Shown piece after piece: positions 39,720 to 48,423 of a DNA stretch of 57,386 nt. Both the position numbers and the translations under genes were made by a program. Origin of the DNA: CAWIVJ01 sp963839525. GTDB taxonomy: Bacteria; Cyanobacteriota; Vampirovibrionia; Gastranaerophilales; Gastranaerophilaceae. The stretch is taken from NCBI GenBank assembly GCA_963839525.1, contig CAWIVJ010000020.1, forward strand, positions 1 through 57,386. The letters are read 5' to 3'. The notes beneath the pieces are model-generated. The model was given only the letters and a program-made list of their open reading frames with translations. It searched no databases and was not told the DNA's origin. Positions within the stretch are counted from its first letter, which is position 1; each line of letters begins with the position of its first letter.

Positions 39720-41114
39720 TTACCTTTTTATCTCCCACGTTGTGCCTTCTTTACTGTCCTTCAATATTATCCCTGCTTCATCAAAAGTTACTCTGATTTT
39801 ATCCGCTAAATCCCAATTTTTTTCTTCACGTGCAGTTTTTCTCAATGTTAAAATTTCATCCATACTTTTTAATTCTATTCCAAGCTTTTTGGAAATTAAA
39901 TTAATTTTCTCTTTTAATTCTTCTTCGGAGACTTCTACTTTATCAAAGTTAAACCCTAAAACTCCTGATAATTTATATAAAAGTGTTAAATTCTGGGAAT
40001 TTTGTTCCTTATTTGTTTTATTCGCCAGATCAAAAAGCACAGCTAGTGCTCTTGACGTATTTAAATCATCGTCCATTGCTTCAACAAATTGTTTATATTC
40101 TTCAAAATCACTTATATCAATATTTTCATCAATTTTTTCAACTTTACGCCCTTCGTTAATTGAATTATAAAGCCTTTTAATACCTGCAGCAGCAGAATAC
40201 AAAGCCTCATCAGAAAATTCCACAGGCATACGGTAATGATTTGTCAAAATAAAAAATCTTATTGTATTTGCATCATAATTTTCTAAAATTTTGTCAATTG
40301 TAAGGAAATTACCCAAAGATTTTGACATTTTTTCCTTATTTATTGTCACAAAACCGTTATGAAGCCAGTATTTTACAAACTGACAACCGTTTGCACATTC
40401 CGATTGGGCAATTTCATTTTCATGATGAGGGAATATTAAATCAGCACCTCCGGCATGAATATCAATTGTTTTTCCCAAATATTTCCTGCTCATTGCGGAA
40501 CACTCAATGTGCCAACCCGGACGACCAACCCCCCAGGGGCTTTTATAGCCGAATTTTTCATCGCTTTTCCAAAGAGCAAAATCCATCGGATTTTCTTTTA
40601 TTTCAGATTCTTCCACTCTCGCTCCTGCTTCCAAATCGTCAAGAGGCTGTTTTGAAAGCGCACCATATTTATCAAAACTTTTTACTCTGAAATAAACATC
40701 CCCGCCTGCTTCATAAGCATAACCTTTTTCAATTAATTGCTTATTCATTGCAATCATTTCTCCTAAGGTTTTTGTTGCAAAAGGTTCAATATCAGGAGGA
40801 TAAATGTTTAATTTTTTCATGCTTCCTGTAAAAGCATCATAGTATCTTTTAGCTATATCATCAGGTGAAACGCCTTCAGCTTCAGCTTTTTTAAGAATTT
40901 TGTCATCTACATCCGTTACATTTCTGCAATAAGTAACGTCATAACCTTTAAATTTTAAATATCTGTACAAAACATCCCAGGTAATATAACATCTTGCATG
41001 GCCCAAATGAGCATTGTCATAAACAGTTGGTCCGCAAACATACATTTTGATCTTGTTATCTTCTAATGGGATAAATTCTTCTGTTTTTTGTGTGTATGAA
41101 TTGTATAATTTCAT
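39720..41114 (-). CDS. cysS: cysteinyl-tRNA synthetase
   Basis: Charges tRNA-Cys with cysteine. The 464 aa carry MYVCGPTVYDNAHLGHARCY with zinc ligand C27 and the HIGH-type HLGH (36-39). WHIECSAMS and ADLIFPHHENE supply the other zinc ligands, and KMSKSLGN (from residue 262) is the ATP-binding signature. The C-terminal helical anticodon domain has DDLNTSRALAVLFDLANK. It lies between the AdoMet-decarboxylase-like gene and the SpoIID-like gene on the same strand. It is complete and unremarkable. Confidence 0.97.
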   Translation of the reverse strand: MKLYNSYTQKTEEFIPLEDNKIKMYVCGPTVYDNAHLGHARCYITWDVLYRYLKFKGYDVTYCRNVTDVDDKILKKAEAEGVSPDDIAKRYYDAFTGSMKKLNIYPPDIEPFATKTLGEMIAMNKQLIEKGYAYEAGGDVYFRVKSFDKYGALSKQPLDDLEAGARVEESEIKENPMDFALWKSDEKFGYKSPWGVGRPGWHIECSAMSRKYLGKTIDIHAGGADLIFPHHENEIAQSECANGCQFVKYWLHNGFVTINKEKMSKSLGNFLTIDKILENYDANTIRFFILTNHYRMPVEFSDEALYSAAAGIKRLYNSINEGRKVEKIDENIDISDFEEYKQFVEAMDDDLNTSRALAVLFDLANKTNKEQNSQNLTLLYKLSGVLGFNFDKVEVSEEELKEKINLISKKLGIELKSMDEILTLRKTAREEKNWDLADKIRVTFDEAGIILKDSKEGTTWEIKR

Positions 41115-41161
41115 AAATGTCTCTTCTTATTTTTATTTTATAATTATTTTACTATAAAAAT

Positions 41162-41521
41162 TTAAAAATTTTTTGAAGTATATTCAATTAAATTGAAAAA
41201 TTCAATTGTCGAACTAATAGCAATATTTTCTGAAAAATCTTTACAAGTATAGATAATTAAAGATATAAAATTTGAATTTGTCCAAACATAAAGAGAAATA
41301 CCTGAATCTATAAGAGGAACAAATGCGTCGTAACCTTGATTTTCAGGTTTACCCATATTTTCAGGCGAAAAAATTATAGGTTCACCATAAACTTTTAAAT
41401 TTAAATTACTTGTTATGACAGAAAAATATTTTCTGATTACTTCTTCGTTTATTTGTAAGTTTTTATAAAATCCCTCAATCAAAAGTCTTTGTCGCTTTAT
41501 ATTCGGAGCTATATTTTTCAT
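41162..41521 (-). CDS. SpeD-like (S-adenosylmethionine decarboxylase-related) small protein, 119 aa
   Basis: The order of blocks (IKRQRLLIEGFY; VIRKYFSVITSNLNLKVYGEP; NQGYDAFVPLIDSGISLYVW; LIIYTCKDFSENIAI..IEFF) follows the AdoMet decarboxylase fold. The Ser in DSGIS lies where SpeD self-cleaves to form its pyruvoyl group, and Tyr/Trp follow instead of the usual His-Thr. It may be a decarboxylase of another substrate, or an inactive relative. No spermidine synthase adjoins it. It is 24 bp from the LOG-type gene and 47 bp from cysS. Confidence 0.55.
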   Translation of the reverse strand: MKNIAPNIKRQRLLIEGFYKNLQINEEVIRKYFSVITSNLNLKVYGEPIIFSPENMGKPENQGYDAFVPLIDSGISLYVWTNSNFISLIIYTCKDFSENIAISSTIEFFNLIEYTSKNF

Positions 41522-41545
41522 AAAAAATCCTCTTTGCTTTTTGAT

Positions 41546-42151
41546 TTAAAGCTGACGCTCTTTTAAATTCAATTTTTTGTAAACATCAAAATGTTTTGGC
41601 GTGTAATTTTTTAAGTAATCAATAGCTTCTTGAGGATTCTTTGCAACATAATAAGATTCTTTTATCTGCACATTTGCGAAATTCTGCCTTATTATTTCAT
41701 CAAAAAACTTTAGCAAATTATCATAAAAGCCGTTAGTATTCAAAATTACAATTGCTTTTGAGCTATATCCAAGCTGTTTTTGAACAATCATTTCTGAAAG
41801 TTCTTCTAAAGTCCCAAATCCACCGGCAAGAGCTATTACAGCATCTGAAATATCATCCAGTTTTTGTTTTCTGGTCCGCATACATTTTGTAACATGAAGT
41901 TCATCACAGCTTTTATTTTCCTCAACGATTTTATGTAATTTTTCAGGAATAACACCAATAACTTTTCCATTCAAAGCTTTTACAGCTTTTGCATTTTCAT
42001 ACATAGTGCCAAGAGCTGCACCGCCGTAAACAAGATTAAAACCTGCTTTAGCCATCAACCTTCCAAGTTCTTGTGCATCTTTATAATATATTTCATCTAA
42101 ACTATTACTTGAAGACGAAAACACACAAACATTTTTAATAAAATCAGTCAA
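41546..42151 (-). CDS. LOG-family nucleotide phosphoribohydrolase-like protein
   Basis: The LOG or YvdD family has a Rossmann fold and cleaves nucleoside monophosphates to free base and ribose-5-phosphate (in plants it activates cytokinins). The 201 aa hold VFSSSSNSLDEIYYKDAQEL, LVYGGAALGTMYENAKAV, then MRTRKQKLDDISDAVIALAG and GFGTLEELSEM, the conserved GGxGTxxE nucleotide-binding and catalytic motif with the R/K pair. The natural substrate is not known. Its start overlaps the pseudopilin gene by 8 bp. Confidence 0.88.
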   Translation of the reverse strand: MTDFIKNVCVFSSSSNSLDEIYYKDAQELGRLMAKAGFNLVYGGAALGTMYENAKAVKALNGKVIGVIPEKLHKIVEENKSCDELHVTKCMRTRKQKLDDISDAVIALAGGFGTLEELSEMIVQKQLGYSSKAIVILNTNGFYDNLLKFFDEIIRQNFANVQIKESYYVAKNPQEAIDYLKNYTPKHFDVYKKLNLKERQL

Positions 42152-42776
42152 ATCTGCCTCCTATTAAGTAATAATATGAACAATAAATTCCAAAATTTTT
42201 ATTATTACAATCCGCTTTTAAGAGGTTAGTATCAATACCTTTTCCAATAGGTTCAATTTTATTTTTTAAAATATTTGCACCAAAAACATCATATCCCCAG
42301 CTATTTGGTTTATCAACACCATTAACATCTAAAACTATAATGGCACAAACTTTTTTTTCGCTACAATTACCATTAATCCATTTTAAACCTATTATTTCAT
42401 TAGAATTTATTAAATAAAACTTGTTAAAATAATACTTGCTTTCTGGAGTAACTTGAAGACCGTTCATATAAAATTGTTTGTAGTTTGACTTAATTTCTGA
42501 TGTAACTCTTAAATAAGGTTTAATTGCGGCTAAAAAAATCTTCTGTCTGTCATCATTATCTTTAGCTTTAAGAAACTGTCCATTAAATAAATCTTCTTGC
42601 TGAGCTTTTACCACTGAAAATATATATTCCAGTTCTGAATATTTTTTTGACCATTTTGAGATTAATCTTGCTTGTTTTGTACTATTTAAACTTCCGGGTA
42701 AAATTAAAAAAGTCACACTCAAAATGAGCAAAAATACAACAACAACTTCAATTATTGTAAACCCTTTTTGTCGCAT
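42144..42776 (-). CDS. type IV pilin-like (pseudopilin) protein, 210 aa
   Basis: The N-terminus MRQKGFTIIEVVVVFLLILS is a classic prepilin leader, with cleavage expected after Gly5 and Glu at +5 of the mature protein, followed by the hydrophobic assembly helix. The globular part has four cysteines (GNCSEKKVCAII; ADCNNKNFGIYCSYY) and the sequence DVNGVDKPNSWGYDVFGANI, typical of pseudopilin-like domains in which this Asp-rich loop binds calcium. It is a lone subunit here: no PilD, PilB or GspE is in the window. Confidence 0.8.
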   Translation of the reverse strand: MRQKGFTIIEVVVVFLLILSVTFLILPGSLNSTKQARLISKWSKKYSELEYIFSVVKAQQEDLFNGQFLKAKDNDDRQKIFLAAIKPYLRVTSEIKSNYKQFYMNGLQVTPESKYYFNKFYLINSNEIIGLKWINGNCSEKKVCAIIVLDVNGVDKPNSWGYDVFGANILKNKIEPIGKGIDTNLLKADCNNKNFGIYCSYYYLIGGRFD

Positions 42777-42797
42777 ACAATTTCCCTTTCTTAAAGT

Positions 42798-43658
42798 TTA
42801 AGCCAAATCCAAGCACCTTTTTTCCTTAATTAATTTATCATAAACCCATTCAGGCACAAAGTTTTTTCCTAAAATTATTTGACCGTTCATAATATTTGGA
42901 GCATGGAAATCAGACCCCCCGGTCACTATAAGACCAAGATTTTCTGCCATAGAAGAAAAATACTCTACAATAGCAGGAGAATGCTTTCTGTGATATGCTT
43001 CAATTCCTCTTAATCCATAATGCATTAAATCTTTTATTAAAGTCTCTGCATTTTCAAGATCATACGGATGTGCAATAACAGGAACGCCGCCGGCATCATA
43101 AATAATTTCAACCGCATCGTGAGGAGTCACTGTTTTTCTTTGCACATAAACATGAGAATTATCATTTATATACTTTGAGTAAGCTTCCATAACGCTTCCT
43201 GTTCCTCCGGCACTTGTGATTGCTTTAGCAATATGCGGTCTCCCGATACTTCCGCCGTGAGCAACTTGTTTTGTTATATCTTCATACCTAATTTTTATAC
43301 CTTCTTTTTTAGCTAAAAGAGTAACTATTTCTTTTGTCTGTTTAATTCTTGCCTGCTGTTGAGTTTTTATTAACTCTTTAAAATCAGAATTTTCGGCTTC
43401 CATAAAATACCCTAAAATATGAATTTCATAATCCTGATACATAGTATTAATTTCTATCCCCTGAATAACTTCGATTGTTTTTTTGTTATCTTTTTTAAGA
43501 TTTTTAATATAATTTTGAGCTATATCGTACGATAGAATATTATCGTGATCCGTCAGGGCAATTACATTTAATTCTGCTTCTATAGCTGCATCTACAATTT
43601 TCTCGGGTGAAAAAACTCCATCCGAGTAATTAGTGTGAATATGCAAATCTGATTTCAC
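42798..43658 (-). CDS. PHP-domain phosphoesterase
   Basis: The metal-dependent PHP domain is shared by polymerase-associated and RNase AM/YciV-type enzymes that remove 3'-5' phosphodiester or phosphate groups. The 286 aa open KSDLHIHTNYSDGVFSPEKI with HxH ligands, then ALTDHDNI, EINTMYQDYEIHILGYF, RPHIAKAI, PVIAHPYDL and GGSDFHAP, forming the complete trinuclear metal site. YciV-type activity on small nucleotides or RNA ends is likely. It overlaps the YmdB-like gene by 4 bp and sits near rny, pointing to RNA turnover. Confidence 0.88.
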   Translation of the reverse strand: MKSDLHIHTNYSDGVFSPEKIVDAAIEAELNVIALTDHDNILSYDIAQNYIKNLKKDNKKTIEVIQGIEINTMYQDYEIHILGYFMEAENSDFKELIKTQQQARIKQTKEIVTLLAKKEGIKIRYEDITKQVAHGGSIGRPHIAKAITSAGGTGSVMEAYSKYINDNSHVYVQRKTVTPHDAVEIIYDAGGVPVIAHPYDLENAETLIKDLMHYGLRGIEAYHRKHSPAIVEYFSSMAENLGLIVTGGSDFHAPNIMNGQIILGKNFVPEWVYDKLIKEKRCLDLA

Positions 43659-44470
43659 TTTTTAACCTCCTGATAATTTTTTTCTGCTAAAAATCTTTTT
43701 ATTTCAAGCGATTTACCCGATTCTGCATCGATTAAAATTTCAATCGCATTGATTTGAATAACTTTTGATTTAGGAATTTCGTATCTTTCAGGCAATCCTG
43801 TAGATAATCTTTTTAAGGATGTTTTATAATCCATTCCTATAACGCTGTCTGATACTCCGCAAAAACCTGCATCAGTTATATAAGCCATATCATTAATAAT
43901 TTGTTCATCAGCTGTCTGAACATGTGTGTGAGTTCCTACGACCGCTGTTACTCCCATTTCAGAACAAAATTTTGCAAAGCAAATTTTTTCGGCAGTTGCT
44001 TCAGCGTGAAAATCTATTAAAACAATGGGTGTAACCTTTTTCAGCTTTTTAATTTCCTTTTTTACAATCTCCCATGGAGAATCGCTCGGATGCATAAAAA
44101 TCCGTCCGAGAGCATTTATTACTGCAATTTTATATTCTCCTATTTCAAAAATTCTTGAACCAACTCCTTTTGCTTTTTTAGGGTAATTTATTGGTCTAAT
44201 AAGTTTTTCTGCAGTATTTATGTATGTAAAAATTTCTCTTTTATCCCAAATATGGTTTCCTGAAGTAAGGCAGTCAATTCCATATTCAGAAAGCTCTTTG
44301 TAACTTTTTTCGGTTAATCCAAAACCATGGGAAGCATTTTCAACATTCGCAATAGAAAAATCCGGCGGGCATTCGCCTGCTTTTAATTCTTGCAAGCACT
44401 CTCCGACAGCTTTTCTTCCAAGCTTGCCCACAATATCGCCAAAGAATATTATTTTTAGTTGTTTTGGCAT
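43655..44470 (-). CDS. ymdB: YmdB-family metallophosphoesterase
   Basis: YmdB (TIGR00282) is a cyclic-nucleotide phosphodiesterase linked in Bacillus to sporulation and biofilm choices, and its gene sits beside rny there. The 271 aa hold IIFFGDIVGKLGRKAV, IANVENASHGFGL, SGNHIWDKREI, VLIDFHAEATAEK, VVGTHTHVQTADE and the C-terminal GMDYKTSLKRLSTGLPERYE, the family signature. It is followed by the PHP gene with a 4-bp overlap and preceded by rny at a distance of 78 bp, which is filled by a simple repeat. Confidence 0.93.
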   Translation of the reverse strand: MPKQLKIIFFGDIVGKLGRKAVGECLQELKAGECPPDFSIANVENASHGFGLTEKSYKELSEYGIDCLTSGNHIWDKREIFTYINTAEKLIRPINYPKKAKGVGSRIFEIGEYKIAVINALGRIFMHPSDSPWEIVKKEIKKLKKVTPIVLIDFHAEATAEKICFAKFCSEMGVTAVVGTHTHVQTADEQIINDMAYITDAGFCGVSDSVIGMDYKTSLKRLSTGLPERYEIPKSKVIQINAIEILIDAESGKSLEIKRFLAEKNYQEVKK

Positions 44471-44480
44471 AGTTCCTTTG

Positions 44481-44550
44481 AAAGTGAAAAGTGAAAAGTG
44501 AGAGGTGAGTAGAATTTTTTCTTCTCACTACTCACTGCTCACTTCTCACT
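44481..44550. repeat. simple and inverted repeat between rny and ymdB
   Basis: AAAGTGAAAAGTGAAAAGTG (from 44481) is followed after a T-rich centre by CTCACTACTCACTGCTCACT and onward to 44550. The tandem copies and their inverted complement could fold into an imperfect hairpin. Similar AGTGAAA/TTTCACT runs appear near 55308-55365. Confidence 0.5.
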
Positions 44551-46087
44551 ATTTTGCTAATTCCGTTGCTCTGAATTCTCTCACAACAGTAACCCTGATT
44601 TGACCGGGAAATTCCATTTCGTCCTCAATTCGTTTTGCAACATCACGGGCAAGTTTTTGAGATGCCAAATCATCAAAATGTTCAGCTTCAACAATTACTC
44701 TAACTTCACGTCCTGCCTGTACAGCAAAAGATTGTTTGATTCCTTCATAGCTGTTTACAATTTCTTCTATTTTTTGAAGACGTTTAATATAAATTTCAAG
44801 GGTATCACGTCTAGCCCCGGGTCTGCTTGCTGAAATAGCATCCGCCATTTTGATTAAAACAGCTTCAATTGTATTTGCTGTAATATCACCGTGATGCGCC
44901 TCAATTGCATGAATTATTTCTTCTTTTTCGCCAAAACGTCTTGCAAGTTCTACTCCCAGTTCGATATGTGTTCCTTCTTGAGTTTGATCAACGGCTTTTC
45001 CTATATCGTGCAAAAGCCCTGACCTTTTTGCTACATAAACATTTGCACCAAGCTCAGCGGCAAGCATGCCTGCTATGTGACCTACTTCAACCGAATGTTT
45101 AAGTACATTTTGTCCGTAACTTGTTCTGTAATAAAGTCTTCCCAAAGTCTTTATTAATTCTTTGTTAAGCCCCATAATATTCATATCGAGAGCTGCATTT
45201 TCACCCTCTTCAAAGATTTTCTTTTCAATTTCCTCACGGGCTTTATCAACCATTTCTTCAATTCGGACAGGGTGAATACGCCCGTCTACGATAAGCTTTT
45301 CCAATGCAAGCTTTGCGATTTCACGTCTTACAGGATCAAAACTTGAAAGAACAACAGCTTCGGGAGTGTCATCAATTATAAAATCAACTCCGGTAAGCGT
45401 TTCTAAAGTTCTTATATTTCTGCCCTCACGACCTATTATACGGCCTTTCATCTCATCATTCGGCAGTGCTACAACTGAAACAGTTGATTCTACAACCTGT
45501 TCAATCATGCAACGCTGCATTGTAGTTGTTAAAATTTCTTTTGATTTTTCAAGAGATTCTTCTCTGATTTTTGCTTCATTTTCACGGATTAACTGCATTT
45601 GTTCCTGTGCTAAATCATGTTTTAATTGTTCTAATAACATATTTTTAGCATCTTCGGCAGAAAGTCCTGAAATCCTTTCAAGTTCTGTTGTTTGTTTTTG
45701 AACAATCTCCGCAAGATAATCTTCTTTTTCAAGTAACTCGTCTAATTTTCTTTGTAATAAAAGTTCTTTGTCAGTATTTTCTTGAATTTTATCTTCAAGC
45801 ATATCTTCTCTTTTAGCCAGTTTACTTTCAGTTCTCGATATTTCCTGACGTCTGTCTCTGATTTCTTCGTTAAGTTTTTCCTGCTCATGCTGTAATGACT
45901 CTTTTGCTGCAATCATTGCTTCTTTTTTCAAAAGCTGCTCTTTTTCGCTTAAATCAGCTTGTGTTTTTTGTGTTTGCTGAGAAATAAGCTTAAATTTATT
46001 ATTTTGATTTACAACAACAGCAGTGAGTATAATAACGAGAATGATTACTAAAATTAATGCTAAGCTCATAGTATTTTCATACCTCAT
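44549..46087 (-). CDS. rny: ribonuclease Y
   Basis: A membrane-bound endoribonuclease that starts mRNA decay. The 512 aa comprise an N-terminal membrane segment (LALILVIILVIILTAVVV), a long coiled coil (about 30-200), a KH RNA-binding domain (MKGRIIGREGRNIRTLETLT) and an HD catalytic domain (HSVEVGHIAGMLA, then LLHDIGKAVD). The second in-frame ATG (46069) has GAGG 12 nt upstream and would start just before the membrane segment, so the first start is uncertain. It is next to the YmdB-like gene, as in Bacillus. The upstream region is 333 bp without a gene. Confidence 0.95.
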   Translation of the reverse strand: MRYENTMSLALILVIILVIILTAVVVNQNNKFKLISQQTQKTQADLSEKEQLLKKEAMIAAKESLQHEQEKLNEEIRDRRQEISRTESKLAKREDMLEDKIQENTDKELLLQRKLDELLEKEDYLAEIVQKQTTELERISGLSAEDAKNMLLEQLKHDLAQEQMQLIRENEAKIREESLEKSKEILTTTMQRCMIEQVVESTVSVVALPNDEMKGRIIGREGRNIRTLETLTGVDFIIDDTPEAVVLSSFDPVRREIAKLALEKLIVDGRIHPVRIEEMVDKAREEIEKKIFEEGENAALDMNIMGLNKELIKTLGRLYYRTSYGQNVLKHSVEVGHIAGMLAAELGANVYVAKRSGLLHDIGKAVDQTQEGTHIELGVELARRFGEKEEIIHAIEAHHGDITANTIEAVLIKMADAISASRPGARRDTLEIYIKRLQKIEEIVNSYEGIKQSFAVQAGREVRVIVEAEHFDDLASQKLARDVAKRIEDEMEFPGQIRVTVVREFRATELAK

Positions 46088-46419
46088 TCATTTCTATTTT
46101 TTTATTAAATACACACAACACCCGACATGTATACAAATCGAGCTTTAAATTAATTATGTCTAACTAATATTTACTGCATATATTTCCAAAAAAATTTTCC
46201 TACTACATCTAACAAGATTTTAGCATACTTTTTTAATTTTGTATAGTTTTTTTTAAGTAAAAAGTAAAAGGTGAGGGGATGACATAATTATGTGGTAGGT
46301 GAGCTATGGTAAAAGATGTGGCAATAACAAAAATTACCTTTGTTGAAATAGAACCATAAGCCTGCTTTATTTATTTTGGCGGGATTGCTATCCCGCCCTT
46401 GCTTTACTGCGTAATTAAA
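46088..46419. other. intergenic stretch with a hairpin
   Basis: AT-rich spacer. It holds a minus-strand extended -10-like sequence (ATGCTAAAAT) near 46220 that could serve rny. A GGCGGGA/TCCCGCC hairpin at 46378-46397 lies just past the stop of the 98-aa gene on the minus strand, as a terminator would. No further gene is seen. Confidence 0.45.
46378..46397 (-). terminator. hairpin terminator of the 98-aa gene
   Basis: GGCGGGA (46378-46384) and TCCCGCC (46391-46397) form a perfect 7-bp stem identical in arms to that at 8816-8833. On the minus strand it is followed by an A/T-rich stretch, AAAATAAATAAA, not a strong T-run, so it may be a dispersed palindrome rather than a dedicated terminator. 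Confidence 0.4.
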
Positions 46420-46716
46420 CTATTTTTCAATTTTATATTGAGCTACAATTTCTTTTACCTTAGCTAATATTTTCTTAATAAACTCAGAGTCATTAAGATT
46501 CCCTTTTTTGACCTTAATTGGACCAGTTAATGAGGCGATACCGCCTTTCGTTGTTACATTAATAACAGCTTGTCCTGCTTCTAAAATAACCTTATGAATA
46601 AAATTATTATCGCCAATTGCTTTTAATTCTTTTTCCAACTGTGGAAGATTAGACAGCTTTCCTCCAGTTTTTACAAGTGCTTTAAAACTAATATTTTGAC
46701 ATTTTCCGACTTGCAT
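46420..46716 (-). CDS. hypothetical protein, 98 aa
   Basis: Not recognised. A small soluble protein with an N-terminal stretch MQVGKCQNISFKALVKTGGK, a middle of KVILEAGQAVINVTTKGGI and a Lys-rich C-terminus (FIKKILAKVKEIVAQYKIEK). The ISFKA near residue 10 recalls the AFCGI near residue 45 of the GNAT-like protein at 1127, a short motif that some Gastranaerophilales proteins seem to carry near their N-termini. AAGGAG lies 6 nt upstream of the ATG. It is transcribed divergently from pepA. Confidence 0.6.
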   Translation of the reverse strand: MQVGKCQNISFKALVKTGGKLSNLPQLEKELKAIGDNNFIHKVILEAGQAVINVTTKGGIASLTGPIKVKKGNLNDSEFIKKILAKVKEIVAQYKIEK

Positions 46717-46801
46717 AATTTTCTCCTTATCTTGTAATTACTTTATTTTAAAATAGGTCCAAGATTTTTTTTTGTTAGTTTTTTTAAAGATTTTTTAAAA
46801 T

Positions 46802-46832
46802 TTGTTACAAATCTTATAATTAGTGATATAAT
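46802..46832 (+). promoter_or_regulatory. extended -10 promoter of pepA
   Basis: TG followed by one base and TATAAT (46827-46832) forms an extended -10; TTGTTA (46802-46807) is a possible -35 with a 19-bp spacer. The transcript would start about 20 nt before the ATG at 46861; AAAGGAG is the ribosome site. Confidence 0.5.
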
Positions 46833-46860
46833 TTAATATAGAATTTGAAAGGAGTATTCT

Positions 46861-48339
46861 ATGGAAATAAAAGTTTTAAATGCAGAGTTAAAGCAACAGG
46901 CTTGTGATATTCTGGTTGTGGGGATTTACGAAAAAACAGAAACTTTAAGCGGTGTTGCCGCATCAGTCGATGAAGCTTTAGGTGAGCTTATTACAAAATT
47001 TGTACTCAATAAAGATAAATTTGAAGGCAAATTCGCAACAACTTACCTTTTGCAGACTTACGATAAAATTCCTGCAAACAAAGTTTTAATTGTCGGTTTG
47101 GGTGAAAAAGAAAAATTCACTTCCAACAAACTAAGAGAACTAAGCGCAAAAATAGTTAAAAAAGCCTTAGGCATAAAAGCAAAAAAAGTTTGTATTGATT
47201 TAGGCAAGCTTGAGTTTGATGCTAATGTCAGCGGACAGGTCGTTACAGAAGGAGCTTTAATCGGAGAATATTCTTTTGATAAATACAAAACAAAAAAAGA
47301 AGATGGAATAAAAATCGAAGAATTTATTTTAGTAGAAAAAGACCTCGAAAAATTTGCAAAATTAAAAACAGGTGCTGAAAAAGGTGAAAAAATTGCAAAA
47401 TCAATGGCTTGTGCCCGTAATTTAGCTAACGAACCCGCACAATACATAACTCCTTCAAAGTTAGCTGACATTGCCAAAAAAATTGAAGGTATAAAAACAA
47501 AAGTTTACGAAAAAGACGATATTGAGCGGATGGAAATGGGAGCATTTTTAGCTGTGGGAAAAGGCAGTTCTGAATTTCCCAAATTTATTCACATGAAATA
47601 TACACCTCACAATCCTAAGAAAAAAATTGCAATTATCGGAAAAGGAATTACATTCGATAGCGGCGGTTTAGATATAAAACCTGCCTCATCAATGGTTACA
47701 ATGAAAGATGATATGGCAGGTTCAGCTTGCGTTTTAGCAGTTATGAAGACTTTAAAGCAATTTAATCCTCAAGTTGAAGTTCACGGGCTTATAGCGGCTT
47801 GTGAAAATATGCCGGGCGGAAATGCTTACAAACCCGGTGATATATTAACTGCAAAAAATCAAAAAACAATTGAAGTAGACAATACAGATGCGGAAGGACG
47901 TTTAACCCTTGCTGACGCACTTTGTTATGCCTGTGAGCTTGGCGTTGAAGAAGTTATTGACATTGCAACATTAACAGGAGCTTGTGTGGTTGCACTTGGA
48001 ACTCATGCTGCCGGAATTATGGGAAATAATCAGGAATTAATTGATAAACTTATTAAAACAGGAGAAGAAAGCGGTGAAAGATACTGGCAACTGCCCATGT
48101 ATGAAGAATTTAAAGACGGACTAAAAAGTGAAGTTGCAGACATGAAAAATACCGGCGGCCGTTTTGGCGGAGCTTCATCTGCGGGTGTATTCTTGCAAGA
48201 ATTTGTAAAAGATAACATTGCATGGGTTCATTTAGATATTGCCGGAGTTGCATTCCTTGATAAACCTCAGAAAGAATTAGGCAAGGGTGCAACTGGTTCG
48301 GGTGTAAGAACATTGATTAATTATATTTTGTCGATATAA
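46861..48339 (+). CDS. pepA: leucyl aminopeptidase (M17 cytosolic aminopeptidase)
   Basis: Removes N-terminal residues, preferably Leu, from peptides. The 492 aa carry the bimetal site IGKGITFDSGGLDIKP (with the Lys and Asp), MKDDMAGSACVL and NTDAEGRLTLADAL, the M17 signature, then GACVVALGTHAAG. It forms a hexamer in the family. It has its own promoter and ribosome site. A short 7-bp tandem repeat follows (48348-48375) before gpmI. Confidence 0.95.
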   Translation: MEIKVLNAELKQQACDILVVGIYEKTETLSGVAASVDEALGELITKFVLNKDKFEGKFATTYLLQTYDKIPANKVLIVGLGEKEKFTSNKLRELSAKIVKKALGIKAKKVCIDLGKLEFDANVSGQVVTEGALIGEYSFDKYKTKKEDGIKIEEFILVEKDLEKFAKLKTGAEKGEKIAKSMACARNLANEPAQYITPSKLADIAKKIEGIKTKVYEKDDIERMEMGAFLAVGKGSSEFPKFIHMKYTPHNPKKKIAIIGKGITFDSGGLDIKPASSMVTMKDDMAGSACVLAVMKTLKQFNPQVEVHGLIAACENMPGGNAYKPGDILTAKNQKTIEVDNTDAEGRLTLADALCYACELGVEEVIDIATLTGACVVALGTHAAGIMGNNQELIDKLIKTGEESGERYWQLPMYEEFKDGLKSEVADMKNTGGRFGGASSAGVFLQEFVKDNIAWVHLDIAGVAFLDKPQKELGKGATGSGVRTLINYILSI

Positions 48340-48347
48340 TTATATAA

Positions 48348-48375
48348 AGTAAACAGTAAACAGTAAACAGTAAAC
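48348..48375 (+). repeat. four tandem copies of AGTAAAC
   Basis: AGTAAAC is repeated four times at 48348, 48355, 48362 and 48369, followed by GTAAATTAAAAGCGTTTAC, whose GTTTAC can pair with a GTAAAC unit. It lies between pepA and gpmI and could form a weak hairpin. There are no spacers, so it is not a CRISPR. Confidence 0.7.
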
Positions 48376-48423
48376 GTAAATTAAAAGCGTTTACCTTAGC
48401 TGAGACAAAAAAGAGGAATTAAT

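Noticed and set aside
39688..40170. Plus-strand 160-codon frame over cysS
   Set aside because: Antisense shadow of the cysS C-terminal coding region with no ribosome site or recognisable domain.
48348..48375. Possible CRISPR or regulatory array (AGTAAAC repeats)
   Set aside because: Units are 7 bp and directly adjacent with no spacers; it is a simple tandem repeat.
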